NCBI GenBank assembly: GCA_000827325.1
Contig: KN832879.1
Coordinates: 1,116,001-1,180,000, forward strand
Reading direction: 5' to 3'
DNA from: Oidiodendron maius Zn
Taxonomy: Eukaryota > Ascomycota > Leotiomycetes > Myxotrichaceae
DNA length: 64,000 nucleotides
This document shows positions 22,876 through 34,347 of this stretch, piece after piece. Under the pieces are notes generated by a model. It had not been told where the DNA came from. It searched no databases and worked only from the letters and a program-made list of their open reading frames with translations. Numbering within the stretch: position 1 is the stretch's first letter; every line of letters begins with the position of its first letter. The translations under genes were made by a program, and so were the position numbers.

Positions 22876-23380
22876 TCAATTTACTCCCGATCGACCACCC
22901 CAAAGCCAACTGTTTCTAGTATAAACGCTGTCGTTTTCAATGACAAATTGTTTTTGAGGAATCCATGATTGGTTGTTCTCCATTCTGTCTCTGTATGGAT
23001 GGAAGGCAGATTTCAACGTCTCTTCAGGCGCGTCGTCTTCACCATATATGTTGATACTCGGATGCTTAGAGCGCCAGAGAAGTTTGAGATGATTAATTTA
23101 TATGATGCCCTATCCCATCGACGTTTAAGCTGCCCGGTCATATCGCTCAACGCCTCAAAATCTCGTATCCACCTATCATCATTCTGTCCACTGCTTTGAT
23201 TAAGGTTACGCAGAGAGGCCAGTAGAATGTATAGTGATGTTGGAGGTAGAGCATCGATGTTCGAATAAGTGACATTTTTGTTGTGGGAATGAGCAATATC
23301 GACCATGATTTTTGTGATAGTGTCGAGTGCTGCCGACGAGCCTTCCTGAAGCCCCTGGAATGTAACTTCGGAATGAGCTG
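22876..23380 (-). pseudogene. C-terminal fragment of a fungal Zn2Cys6-type transcription factor
   Basis: The minus strand encodes GLQEGSSAALDTITKIMVDI, then a 'ALPPTSLYILLASLRNL' block and DDRWIRDFEALSDMTGQL followed by KRRWDRA. This is the usual ending of fungal-specific regulators ('PP...Y..Y.AA..hi....DD.WL.DFE.LK.mL...n.RW'). A second frame carries the last residues to a stop at 22876-22878, so one frame break lies between. Similarity stops abruptly near 23370-23390, where a plus-strand hydrolase begins mid-domain. The DNA-binding half is missing. Confidence 0.55.
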
Positions 23381-23404
23381 CCTCAGGGCGTCATTGCCAC
23401 CGGC

Positions 23405-24958
23405 GTGGGCGCTGCTCGAGAAGATGTCCAATTTGCGGACATCAATGGCGATGGGAAGGCTGACTATCTCTGGGTTGGTCGGCTCGATGGAACTGTTAAC
23501 CTATGGTACAATGGTGGACCAGGATCCGATCAATGGATATGGTATCCAGCTGGTGAAGTAGCTACAGGTACTGGCTCAAATGGTCTAAGTGTCATGTTTG
23601 CCGACACTACCGGTGATGGCCGCGATGATTATCTGGTCGTCACGCCGAGTACAGGTGCAGTGAGCGTTTGGCTCAATGGATGTAGTGGTGGTTTCAGTGG
23701 AGGCAGTGCACCTAATGTGGAATGGACTGCATGGGGCGACTCATACGCATCTGGTGTTGGTAGTGGGGCGTATATTGATGGACGCCGATGCCTACGCTAT
23801 GCAAACGCTTATCCCATATTTCTGAGAGATGACCCAGACCGCCTTTTTACTGGATTAGATATCAAGATGAACTACGTCGCCTGCTCTGGGGCGAAAGCCG
23901 AAGAGGTAACAGACTACCAGCTTTACTACACAGATCAATCATCTGGCCAACCTAACTGGCAATATTACCCAAGACCAAGCAGTGGTAAACCTTCAGTCGG
24001 AACACTTTCAGTTGGAGGAGATGATATCGATTTTCCAGGCATCCTGAACAATTGCATCATCGAGGGATTTCCGTGAGTTGAACAGTCGATTTCCTGATGA
24101 TCATATAAGACTAATAATGCCAGACTTAGATTTCCTTTGAGCTCAGGTTTCACATCGCGTACTTGCGATGAGCAGAGGGCTTTAACATGGTCCCTGATAT
24201 CTGAAAACGGAGACCACGAAGAGCCAAACCTTGAATTGATTGCCAAGATCGATTCAACGATCAAGAGTATCGTTAATTATGCTCATAACCGGATCGGCGG
24301 AAACATCTTCTATCTATACGTGACTGGTTATGGCCAATTTTTCAGCGATCAAGATCCCGGGTGTAATACGGTGACTTTTGCAAGACTTGCGAATCCTAAG
24401 AATGATGGCAAGTCACACGTTCTGATGGCCACAGACCTGCGCCAAGACTTCAACTTGATGACTCTGACATTGAACGCTGCTATCAAACAGGCCTTTAGCC
24501 AGAATGACGGAAGCAGTGTCAATGTCATTGTCAGGTATATCGATATCGACGGCTTGATGGGAACAGGATACCGATTCTGCGAACCGGGCATCCAGGAGCC
24601 AGATCAGGACAACCCCAACCTCTGGTTCTTCCACTATCCTTATGGAACTGACGATACTAATGATCCCACCATCCAGTACCTGAACAGTGTCGAGCAGGCA
24701 AACGTCAATACCCTCACCTGGGACCAAAATAGTACACTCTGGGTTGACTATCTGAACGAGTTCTGGTCTCAAGTTGACAAGACCCAGCTGAATCAGACAG
24801 TTGCGGGATCGGGAGATGTAAACGCCCAATTGGATATTTGGCCAGATATCATTGGCTTCCGTGCCAAGATCTTTCATCCACAAGTTGCATATCATGAAGC
24901 GATCTACAACGCTATTGCAAGGCAGCACATCGGCGATCTAGGTGGAGGTGCCATATAA
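23405..24958 (+). CDS. SGNH/GDSL hydrolase with FG-GAP (VCBS) repeats, 5'-truncated
   Basis: Exons 23405-24072 and 24124-24958 (intron 24073-24123 joins in frame). The first ~75 residues are two FG-GAP units (ADINGDGKADYLWVG, ADTTGDGRDDYLVV) with Ca-binding-like DxNxDG loops. The esterase domain follows, with block I WGDSYASGVG, a block III VGGDDIDF where GGND is usual, and block V FHPQVAYHEAI with the catalytic His. Related fungal proteins are secreted lipases/esterases. The similarity begins inside the first repeat. An in-frame TAA lies about 40 bases upstream, and no signal peptide or ATG is present, so the 5' end has been lost at a junction near 23380. It is probably not functional as it stands. 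Confidence 0.65.
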
Positions 24959-25504
24959 GCGACCAGTATATCAGCTGCTCTTACCCACTACCCAGGACAA
25001 AAAACAAGCGGGACAGATGATGATACTCTACAGTTTGACTTATAGTTCTTGTCTTATACTTTGGATATCGACTTTACTCTAACCCTTTTAGCATCTATAT
25101 ATATATATGAAGAAGATAGATCAAAAGATTTTTATATCGTGTTTTACTTTTAAGTCCTTCACGACTGACATGACTTGCGATTAAGTGGAGTGCGGTGAAT
25201 TCGACAAGGTCAATTTAGACTTGCAGATAGAGATTCAGATAGAATGCTGCTTCCTATATAAAGCCATTTCAATTCATGGATCATAGAGCATGTGTTCCTA
25301 GTTGATCTGGTTTCCGGAGAAATGGAGAATGGGATGGGTCCCTTCAGGACTCCCTTTAGACAAATTTCCTATAATCAATTGTACTCTTTCATTTTTATTT
25401 CGAGGAATAAGTAAGCCGTAAGTAGAATGTACAAGCAAAGGCATATCCACGAGAAAGGCACAGAGACCATAACGGTAATAAACAGAAAGGGCCTTGCTTC
25501 CTCT
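24959..25504. other. AT-rich spacer between convergent genes
   Basis: Includes a short TA microsatellite (~25095-25107). No gene is supported. Confidence 0.5.
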
Positions 25505-26465
25505 CTAGAGTTCATCGGATCCAAGTAAGGCCCGGCGCTCATCAGCGAGACTCGAATTCCCATCCGCCACTCTGCTGATCGAGAGGAACAGTATCATGCC
25601 TTGTCCGATTGCCAGGATAGCATTATTCACACAAGCCCATCCCACCCAAGGGTACCATTCCAGCAGTAGGGCTGGCTTTGATCCGAGCTGCCACATGTTC
25701 GGGGGGAGAATCAGCCTGAATGGCCAGGAGATGGCAAGAATAAGGTAAGTGAGGGATTGAAGGCCCAGTGTCCACTGGCTCCAACCCATCAGCTGATCCG
25801 GCATGGCACGAGCTTGGATGAAGACAGAGACAGCGGCGATAAGGGTGAAGAGAGGATTGATGATAGCCGCGTTGATGTTACGTATGATGTTGAAGACTAT
25901 ATCTTGTGGTCGACCTCCTATCGGAACGGAGAGGGTGAACAAAACGATATGTAGGATCCAAAGAAGTACGGCCACCCTTTTGGAAAGGATAGTAGGAGTA
26001 GGATTACTACTTGACGTAGGTAAATAGATGATGAGTGCAAAGCTATTGGGAAAAGTTAGCTTAGTTTAGTCAATAGGTTATCACTACTCGTCGTCTACAG
26101 TAGTATAACGTACAGAAACAGCGAGCAAATCCACTGAGTTAAGATCTGGGTGAGGTTGAGCCAATCGCGCTGCGAAGGAGGTGTCATGATAGGAACGCCA
26201 TATCTCATATCCGAAGCCGATTTAAAGAGATAGTACATAGTTGCTGTCTGTCCTTGAGCGACGAGCGTCATCATCAGGACACTGGGCAGCGAAAGACCGA
26301 GGGAGGAGCCTGCCGTGAGCAGGCGGTGATACTGGGGGATGTGAGAGGCGAGGGTCATTCCTATGAGTATTCTGCACAGCACACGTTGCGCATTAGTACG
26401 CGAGCTGATATATCGAAGGCTGTTACACCAACTCACGAGCTCAGCAGGTTTAAGAGCGCCATCAT
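25505..26465 (-). CDS. PQ-loop-like multi-pass membrane protein
   Basis: Exons 26465-26437, 26371-26114 and 26042-25505 join in frame to 274 aa. The first exon is tiny (29 nt, MMALLNLLS plus two bases) but has a good GTGAGT donor. The protein begins ILIGMTLASHIPQYHRLLTA, a PQ motif at the end of the first membrane segment as in PQ-loop (MtN3/cystinosin-like) proteins. At least six further hydrophobic stretches follow (for example WICSLFLFALIIYLP, VAVLLWILHIVLFTLSV, WVGWACVNNAILAIGQGMIL). The C-terminus is short and acidic. PQ-loop proteins transport sugars or amino acids, or act as receptors. The substrate is unknown. A second PQ motif is not obvious, so the family call is moderate. Confidence 0.65.
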
Positions 26466-26470
26466 ACAGG

Positions 26471-26506
26471 AAGAGAGAAAGAGGGAGAGGGAGAGGGAGA
26501 GGGAGA
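26471..26506. repeat. GA-rich microsatellite
   Basis: A GAGGGA-type hexamer run lies immediately upstream of the start codon of the PQ-loop-like gene. Polypurine/polypyrimidine tracts are common in fungal promoters and 5' UTRs. Confidence 0.8.
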
Positions 26507-26997
26507 TGGTCGTGGCAATGCCAAATACAGAGGGATTGACGGCGCGACGATTTACCGATAGCAACGAATTAGTTTAGGTTAAGAAAAGGAGCGATTAAGT
26601 GTAAGTTGATGAGGGCTTTTTCAGGCATACTCCGTAAGATTTTAGACCCAGAAGTTGCTATTTCGCTTGCGAGGTTTCGCTTAAAGGGCTTAGTGATATT
26701 TCGCTTATCTAGTAAAACGAAAGCAGTAAAAAGTAAACAATCCAAAGTGAACAGGATTCCGAATTCTGTTTGCATTAAATTGCAAATTGGACACATTTCA
26801 AATTTGGAAGGTGTAACGGCGTATAGATCCAGGAAATTCCATTTCCGTTCTGCGGCAGCTTTAAAATTTGCACATTATAGGTTGCCGCAATGTCGAGGGA
26901 CTGTCCCACAATCGAGTAATTCGGCGTATATACGATGTTATTTTTATTTATCCTCGAAATGTACTAATTATCTTCACATCATTTCTGTTCAATTATC
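26507..26997. other. Spacer
   Basis: No supported gene. Plus-strand frames here overlap the antisense of the lactonase-like relic. Confidence 0.4.
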
Positions 26998-27430
26998 TCA
27001 GAAGTACGCCGCAAGGCCCTTTGATGACTTTGGATTTGTGATGCATTGTGGAAGGAAATTCTGGACTTGTTTGATCAATCCTCTGCCCCCACTAACGTCA
27101 GTAACAACTACGGCAGGTGGATTCATCCCATCTCCTGGAAATAATGCATATACAAAGTCTCCAGCGGCGATAAGATCTATTAATGCCGTGTTTGAGTTTG
27201 AAAGAATCATATCCCCAATCAGTGAACCACCGATAGGGTCGATATCCACTAGGCTATTAACGGCTCCGTCAGTTACAAATACTGTATCCATCTTGTCGGA
27301 GAATATTTCCCAGCATGTGGCAACTTGACCAGGGAACTCGGCGACGATAAAACGAAAGCACTGGCTGTCATGGCCGATGCGATGCTAAGAAGAGTTTTCT
27401 TCAAGGGTTTTATAATTTTCACTAGACATA
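26998..27430 (-). pseudogene. Truncated secreted lactonase/3-carboxymuconate-cyclase-like gene
   Basis: The C-terminal part is clear: FPGQVATCWEIFSDKMDTVF and VTDGAVNSLVDIDP, then NTALIDLIAAGDFVYALFPG and a VTDVSGG block. These match the last third of a common fungal secreted beta-propeller family. Immediately upstream, in another frame, is a signal-peptide-like stretch (KKTLLSIASAMTASAF). The middle of the protein, about two-thirds of its normal length, is missing. The two ends are brought together near 27325, pointing to an internal deletion. The start codon also appears to be lost, since GTG stands where ATG is expected. Confidence 0.5.
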
Positions 27431-27989
27431 TAAATGGGGTTTAAAAGAGGCCGAACCATAGCGCTGAAGATACTGTTCATTGGCCTCATAGTTGTCAGAA
27501 GGATTATATATATACAGTCTTACGGCAGTAAAACTGCGTCAACAGTGAAGATGAAAATTGATAGAATTTGTAATGAGAATGAACCGACTCATCCCAGTCA
27601 CAATAGGTTACACAGGATGGATCGAATCATGATTAGCCATTGAAAGTTGCCTACTTCTAAGCACTTTTCCTACTGTTCCATAATTATCCCGCCGTATGAC
27701 AGGTCTCGCTGGCGTGATTCTGGACATGATCTTCGCTTTGCAGCTATCACTTACTTTAAAGCGAAATATTGATTCCATAACATCCCGGAATAATACAGTT
27801 GCTTGCATAGCCGGCTTCCCTTGTCCAAAACTTTTGGAGTCGCTTTTGACAGGAATTATTGACGCAACTACCAAATACGATTAGTTGGTCTTAACTGGTA
27901 CTTGAATTGGACAAGGTATTTCTAACCCGCCTTCGCAAGCCTTTGCAAGCCCTCGGAAATATAATCAAGCCTTCTTCTTCTCGTTCCTA
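27431..27989. other. Spacer
   Basis: No supported feature. Short frames on both strands lack domains. Confidence 0.4.
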
Positions 27990-29574
27990 CTACCTAGTAA
28001 ACCATATCTTTTCCCCCTTCATCATTGGTTCTAACTCAATACCAAACCTCCGACACTCACCATCTGCGTCGACACGAAACTCCGCCCGTACAACCTCCAT
28101 ATCCTGCTTACTGCGATTCACTACCGCCAGCGTAGCTAGCCAAAACTCCCCACTAACATGTTCCAATCTAATCTCCATAGCAATCTCCTGCTTCAACCTA
28201 TCTGCAACCAAACTATTACCTACAACCACAAATGCCATAACACCATAAGCGGCATGAACGTATCTCCCTGTATACTTCTCAATCTTCAACGATGTCGGCA
28301 AAATATGTCCTGGAATCGTCGGATACAACCTCTCTCGCGCGTTCGCCAACTCCGCCCTCCGCTCCTCTAACTTGCTTCTCCACCTCGCACTCCAATCTAT
28401 CCTCTCCCTCTCCGGTGTTCCTAACAGATCATCCAGCAAATGAAAATACGCTATAATCTGCACGTAATTACTCGTCCTCGCCGTATTCCCCATCATCGCA
28501 AATCCCCACTGCCTACCAGGTAAAAACGCCATGACAGACCCAAAACCCGTCCAACCTCCTGAATGCCAAATGATTTTCTCGCCTCTATACACATCGACAT
28601 ACCAGCCCAAAGCATAAAGATGGTCTCCAGGATATGGGTTTTTCGCGGCTGAGTAGACAATGCGTGGCGAGGTTAGAGAGGAGTGCCCACGGGGGCTTAG
28701 GGGGGAGGAACAAGTCATCATGCAGCGCAACCATTTCGCGTAGTCGAGCACATTGCTGATAATCGCACCACTGCCCGACACAACCGGAAAATCAGGCGGA
28801 TCCTCCGCGACGTACAGGCTATTAACCTCATCCCACGCATACCCTGTCGCCAACCTAACCCCTCCCTCCATCTCTGCGCTCCTCGCCTCTTCCAGCGTCC
28901 AAAACGTCTCCTTCATCCCCAAAGGCTCCCAAATCCGTTCCCGCAAAAAAGCCCCGAGTGACTGCGATGTTATTGTCTCTATAGCGTGACTCACTGCCGT
29001 ATACATGATATTATTGTAAATGAACTCCTGCCGCAGCTCCGCGGTCGCGGGGAGGTGTCTTATACATCGAACGGCATCGCGCACGCTGGTGGTACTGGAA
29101 GGAAAGCTGGCCTCGTGGTCAGGCATGCCGGTGCGGTGGGTGAGGGCGTCGAGCAAGGTGGTGTGGTTGGTTGCGTACATATCTTGCAGGACGAAATCTT
29201 CTGGGAGAATAGCGTGTATAGGCGTTGTCCATTCCAGCCTTTTGCTTACAGCGGAAGTAGAATCTGAGCTCTTGACTGGTCTCTCATCGTCAACGAGTAG
29301 AGAAACTGCGGCAGCGGTGAATGATTTCGTTGTGCTAGCTGCATAGAAAAGTGTACTGGGCGTTACTTTCTCGTGGGAAATTTTTGAAACCCCGTAGCCC
29401 TATAGTTCATCAGTGAGCTATTTGAAGCTAAAGGGATGGGTGGATGACCTTGGAAAATGTCTGGTCTCCGCTCAGGACAACTACGGACATTCCTGGCACG
29501 TGCCACTCCACGAGAGCTCGAGTAATGATCTCATCGAATGTGTTATCAAGCGGATCGTACTTAGAATGAGACAT
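27990..29574 (-). CDS. Beta-lactamase-fold serine hydrolase (class C/transpeptidase-like)
   Basis: Two exons, 29574-29449 and 29399-27990, with a 49-nt intron joining in phase 0 give 511 aa. Landmarks are EWHVPGMSVVVLSGD at the N-terminus and the catalytic SxxK as STTKSFTAAA near residue 66. The YxN motif is FIYNNIMYTAV near 180, and IIWHSGGWTGFGS takes the place of KTG. The ~150-residue C-terminal beta-rich region (KIEKYTGRYVHAAYG...) is the usual extra lipocalin-like domain of these proteins. Fungal members act as esterases or amidases in xenobiotic or specialised metabolism and do not normally cleave antibiotics. There is no signal peptide. The frame is fully open, so the gene looks intact. 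Confidence 0.88.
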
Positions 29575-31817
29575 TTGTAGCAATGGCAATCTCTATACTA
29601 AATGGCTTAGCTGTAGTATCGTAGGGCATAGCCGTATATTAGGAAAGTTGTTTCAGGCAACTTCGCTCGTTTACGCGTATTCACTTCTGGCTCGTGCTTC
29701 AGATAACAAGCTTAATCGAGCAGCGAGTAACTTAACTAAGCACCAGAAGTTAACGTAACGTATTTGATAGGTGAGTGACGGATGTATGCGAGTGGTTGTT
29801 TAGTGTTGCCTAGGATTAGTGCGATAGTGTACGCAATACTGTGCGGCACAGACGAGTCGCTTATGCAATCCTCATGTATATAGGGTAGCTCCTCCCTCTC
29901 TAGTTTCAAGAATTAAGTTATTAACTCCACTTCAAATACTGTCCACAGTGGTTAATTGCTATTTTACTGCAAAAAACGCAATTTTTAAATTGCAATAACT
30001 TGACCATTCCTTAATAGTTTATAAAATTAAAAATTCTAGCTCTTTATCTACAGACGATTAATATTTGAACCTAAATTAATTATCTATGAAGTAGTTACTA
30101 AGTTCTAAGGGTAAAGGTCAAATTTAAAGGTCAGAATTTAATATCTTTGAGTATTTATACTATGATTTTTTTAAAATTCTCAAATATTTCGCGACCACCA
30201 TTGGCGACATAGAAGTGATCGAAAGAAGAACCACGGTTTTGGATCACGCGGATCGGCGCAGGCTGGATGCACCGGTTGTACCTCCGATACAGCTGCCTCT
30301 CTTCCCACAAGTCTTAAATAATAGTTCTAATCGAGGTTATCGCCATCACATACCTCCGTGAACCTTTCCGACGGCCGCTATCCCGCCCTGTTTCAACCCT
30401 AACCACAACGCAAATCAAAATATTTTTGACCACAGAAGTCCAAACACAAAACCCTCACTCAAACTGTCGGCCCAAAGACAAAAGAACAAAACAAAACGAC
30501 ACCTATGGGACTCGCACCCACAATCTCCACCACTGGAAAGTGGCGCCTGATCATGCGGCCATTGGCTAAAACTTGCTCTGATCTTGTACGCCGGCCACTT
30601 TTCTCCGAATAAATCCGGTAGGAGGTTTCCTTACGCTCTATGTCTTCAAACTTTGGAGCTGTATTAGAACTTAATAGAAGCCCTTACTTCGGCTCCGAAT
30701 TCCCAGGATAGGCTAAAAGCCATAGTATAGTAGAGGGTGATAGCTACCGCAGTTTGGCACGCAGGGATGGACGTTAAAATTGTTCTTGTCAGCTTAATCA
30801 TGATCAAAACTTGTACGTGAGATTATAGTTCGCAAAGCGACCATGCAAAAGCATAATAACAATATCCAAAGTGGATTGGTAACCGACGTCCTTGTAAAGC
30901 GAAAATCACTGGGTAGATCTGACAGCATCTGCGGCAAAAATCACAACGAAAATTGTATTCGTGTATATATACATTCTATCTCGTACCTGAGACGGTACGT
31001 ATTGCCGCCGTGTATTTTCTCATTCGAAACCGTTATATTGGATAATTGGTGGTGGAAATGGTGTACTTTACCCCCAACGCAGTATCTACCTCACCCGACG
31101 AGCTATAGTTGTAGAGCGGCCGGGTCTCGCGAGTCTGGCTGCTCGCTGGAAAATGTCTTTATGGCACTCAAAACGCAGAATACCGACCGCATACCCGACT
31201 CTGTGGTCTCAGATATGTATTCCGAGCTTATTCAGCTCTACTGGCCGGTTAGCAGAAGCTGCCGCGTCATCACAAAGCATTTCTTCGATTGGGCAGGATG
31301 CGACAAGTAAAGCCGAGCGCAATTTCGTGGACTTTTACGACTAAGAGTTCTAATCCATGAAACTTAAAGCACCTTAGCTTACGACAAATGAAATTCTCTT
31401 TGTACTATATTTAAACATCTATTATACATTATGACTGAATTTCAAGTCGTAAAAACGTTATTGCAGTGTAGAGAATATATAATTCAGATACACAGCAGTT
31501 TAACCACAAGACACTTGCCAACCAACCAATTAGCTAATACACAAGTTATAAAAGAGAGGACACAACATAAGGGGAACGGGTGCGCTGGGAATAAAACAAG
31601 ATAGCTACAGAAACAAAAATACCATTTGTAGTCGCGCACTTTGCCATTTAATGAGGGTGGTCAGCCTTACTACGGGATCTTCGGAAGAATACAGTAAGCC
31701 TGCGCAGACTGGTATAGAAACGCCGTTTGCACGACTTCACTCCCCTATATCTGCCCCTTGGAGACGATTCAGTGACGAAGTTGTGGATTTTGCAGCTCTA
31801 CATATCTGGTATTCAAC
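29575..31817. other. Gene-poor, partly AT-rich interval
   Basis: Holds small hairpins (for example AAGTTG/CAACTT near 29645), an AT-rich block at about 29930-30190, a tRNA-like relic at about 30500-30580 and a diverged repeat at about 30603-30660. A 155-codon frame at 30843-31310 has no recognisable domain. The last ~150 bases are the promoter of the hydrolase at 31818. Confidence 0.5.
30500..30578 (-). ncRNA. Possible tRNA-like relic (A-box/B-box-like)
   Basis: The minus strand carries TAGCCAATGG, similar to a pol III A box, and ~50 nt later GGTGCGAGTCC, one mismatch from the B-box consensus GGTTCGANTCC. The B box sits in a perfect T-arm-like hairpin (TGGG/CCCA), and T-rich sequence follows. 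The acceptor stem does not pair and the anticodon arm has the wrong loop size, so it is not a working tRNA gene. It may be a tRNA relic or part of a SINE. Confidence 0.2.
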
Positions 31818-32678
31818 ATGTCGATTCCAAGTTTCTCAACGGCTTCTATCAAAACCTCCGACGGAGTAACTCTCCGCTACATCTCCGCCGGCCCAGCAAA
31901 TGGGCCAACACTGCTCTTCATCCCTGGTTGGGCTCAAACAGCAATACAATGGCACAAGCAAATATCCTTCTTCAGCAATGATTTCCGCGTGCTGGCTATC
32001 GACCACCGCGGTCAAGGTGACTCCGAGCAGGCGACCGGTGGTTACCGCATCTCGCGGCTGGCTGCTGACCTGAATGATGTCATCACTCAGCTCGACTTGA
32101 AAGACGCAGTACTCGTAGGGCACTCGATGGGCTGCTCCGTTCTATGGGCTCTCTGGAACACGTACACAGCTTCGCGATCGCGCATCGCCAAGCTAGTCTT
32201 AGTTGATCAGACACCGGTCATGATTGGGAACCCGGCTTGGGAAGATGGCTTGGCCCAGTCTCTAGGCGCAGTGTTTTCTCCGACGGCAGCATACGAGGTT
32301 GCCGCCGGGCTCATTGCGCCCGACGGCGTCGCCGTTGCGACGGGCTTGGTGAAGACTTTGTTCTCCCCCCGTCTTAGTGAGGCCGATTTCGCGTGGACAA
32401 TGCAACAGGTCACGAAGATGGATACGAAGAATGCTTCTACCCTATTCGTAAATCATGCCGGGCAGGACTGGCGAGACGTCCTGTCGACGATTACGGTGCC
32501 GACCCTCGTTATTGGGGGCGAGTTGAGTCTTTTTTTTAAGTCTATAGAGTGGACTGCGAAGCAGATACCAGGTGCAAAATCAAAGATCTTCGGGAAAGAT
32601 GAGGGAGGAAGTCATTTCATGTTTTGGGAAAATGATGAGGGTTTCAATGAGGCTTTGGCTGGATTTTTGAAAGATTAA
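31818..32678 (+). CDS. Alpha/beta-hydrolase fold protein
   Basis: A single-exon gene of 286 aa with ATG at 31818. Motifs are FIPGWAQTAIQW near residue 34 (oxyanion region), AIDHRGQGDS near 61, the nucleophile elbow VGHSMGCS near 100, LVIGGELSLF near 235 (acid region) and GGSHFMFWEN near 263 with the catalytic His. This is the pattern of small cytosolic hydrolases related to non-haem haloperoxidases and epoxide/ester hydrolases. The substrate cannot be inferred. The high GC third positions and unbroken frame suggest an active gene. Confidence 0.85.
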   Translation: MSIPSFSTASIKTSDGVTLRYISAGPANGPTLLFIPGWAQTAIQWHKQISFFSNDFRVLAIDHRGQGDSEQATGGYRISRLAADLNDVITQLDLKDAVLVGHSMGCSVLWALWNTYTASRSRIAKLVLVDQTPVMIGNPAWEDGLAQSLGAVFSPTAAYEVAAGLIAPDGVAVATGLVKTLFSPRLSEADFAWTMQQVTKMDTKNASTLFVNHAGQDWRDVLSTITVPTLVIGGELSLFFKSIEWTAKQIPGAKSKIFGKDEGGSHFMFWENDEGFNEALAGFLKD

Positions 32679-33250
32679 GCCCAACAAGAGCTTTTATAAG
32701 TCTCTGCAATATTTCAAGACTTAGCCCTCTCTCAAATTCCGCTCACCGACGGTTTCCTAAGTCTCCTTTGTCATCTCCCAATTGAAGAGGCCATAGAATT
32801 CATATATAGATTTTACTATTCGCAAAATTCCATCTATCATTTCCCCCCCACCCCAGTCTTCACTCGTGGTTCTATTATTCACCCGTAGCACTCACTTACC
32901 CAGCGTGGTTGGTACCGGAGTGATGACAATAGCGGATCTTGGGGGTTCCTACCGGAAATGGGGATTATTGCTCTACACCAGTTGCAGCAGAGAAGCTCTG
33001 GCACCCGTCCAAGGCCTCGATCTAATATAGAGTGACTAGACACTCGCAGACCCAGAGCTGCAGGCGCCATATTCTCCGGTCCTTTAATTCTGCGAAAGAT
33101 GGTTGACTGCGAGCTACTTGGTAGACGAGAGCTTGGGAAGTCATGCCCTTTCAATGAGATTAAACTGCGATGCGAGATAGTTGGCCATGCAATACGAATA
33201 TTACCGCTAGCCAAAAGAGTAGATTTGGCGTACGAAGCTTTTACATGCAT
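32679..33250. other. Spacer between convergent genes
   Basis: Terminators of the hydrolase (+) and nuclease (-) genes should lie here. No other gene is supported. Confidence 0.4.
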
Positions 33251-34347
33251 CTAGTGCTTGTGTTCTCTTCCCAATCCACAGCAGGATCCATCCATGGCTG
33301 CCCTAGCCAGTTGAGCCTTGCTCAGGGGTCTCGGTGCAGGCAGGAAATCCTCACCCATCAAGTCCGGCTCAGCCTCGCGGGCCTGCATGTCCCTACCATC
33401 ACGCTTGGCCTTCTTTGCAATATTGGCAGAGTACACCATGTTCAACCAATTGGCCAGACGGTACCCCCCCTTGGCGATCTGCAGCTCGATTGTGCCAATG
33501 ACAGAGTTGTAGTAAGTTGGGTACAAATCACCCGTCTGCAAAGCGGCAGCACCATTAGGCATCACAACGGAGCAGACGAATACATTTGCATCAGAGGCCC
33601 AGCGAGTGGCCGTGGTTACAGCATCATTGATATTGTCACCAGCAATCCAGCTAGCAGCCTGCGATTTGTAGCTCCCAGAAGTGATGTCGGAAATGAGGGT
33701 GTTGGCCCAAGTCTGGGCATCGGAGAGGGTGCTTCCTCCGATGAGCTTCTCGGGCATATAAGTATCCCAGTCAGCATGGAGGTTGTCACCAGAGTATCCA
33801 TCAAATGTGACCTTGATGTCGTTTCCGCCGACCTCATAAGCCTCATCATGCAGCGGTTGGGTGATATCTCCTAGGAAGTGGACGAGGAACTTAAGGGCCT
33901 CAGCAGTATTGGCGGCACTCAACCGCGCGTCAGATACTCGCTGGGTGTAGTTGGCAATGGCGGAAACAGAGCATCCGGTGCTTCCACAGTCTCGGGAATA
34001 GTTGACATCGCAGGTTGTGGGCGGATTGTCCTCAGCGTCAATGAAGTGCATAGGGGCAGACCATTTGCCAGCGGTGGTCGAGCGATAGTCATCGGCCCAG
34101 GAAGCAATGTTTGCAAAGTAAGATGTAGAAGTGTCACCGAGGACGCCCTGGGCCCTATCGCGTAAATATCAGAATCCACTGCCACTCCACTGCCGGCAGG
34201 AAATTATGGAAATACTTACCAGGATGCGACATCGGCATCGAGATAATGCTGAGCCACATATGCTACTGTGGCATGTCCGAGCACTCCCCAGCCGTGCACG
34301 CCCCTGAGAGCGGCCAGTGTCAGGAGGAGCGACTTGGGAATTGACAT
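33251..34347 (-). CDS. Secreted S1/P1-type nuclease
   Basis: Exons 34347-34220 and 34154-33251 (65-nt intron) give 343 aa. The signal peptide (MSIPKSLLLTLAALRGVHG) is followed directly by WGVLGH, the mature N-terminus whose Trp and His bind zinc in this family. Other zinc ligands are in MHFIDAED, FLVHFLGDITQPLHDE and LHADWD. Cys pairs match the family. These single-strand-specific nucleases with 3'-nucleotidase activity are secreted to scavenge phosphate and nucleosides. The last ~50 residues contain KKAKRDGRD and REAEPDL, so a C-terminal propeptide or processing site is possible. The gene looks intact. Confidence 0.92.

Noticed and set aside
30843-31310. 155-codon plus frame
   Set aside because: Trp/Cys/Ser-rich with no motif; composition is not gene-like and no splice context fits.
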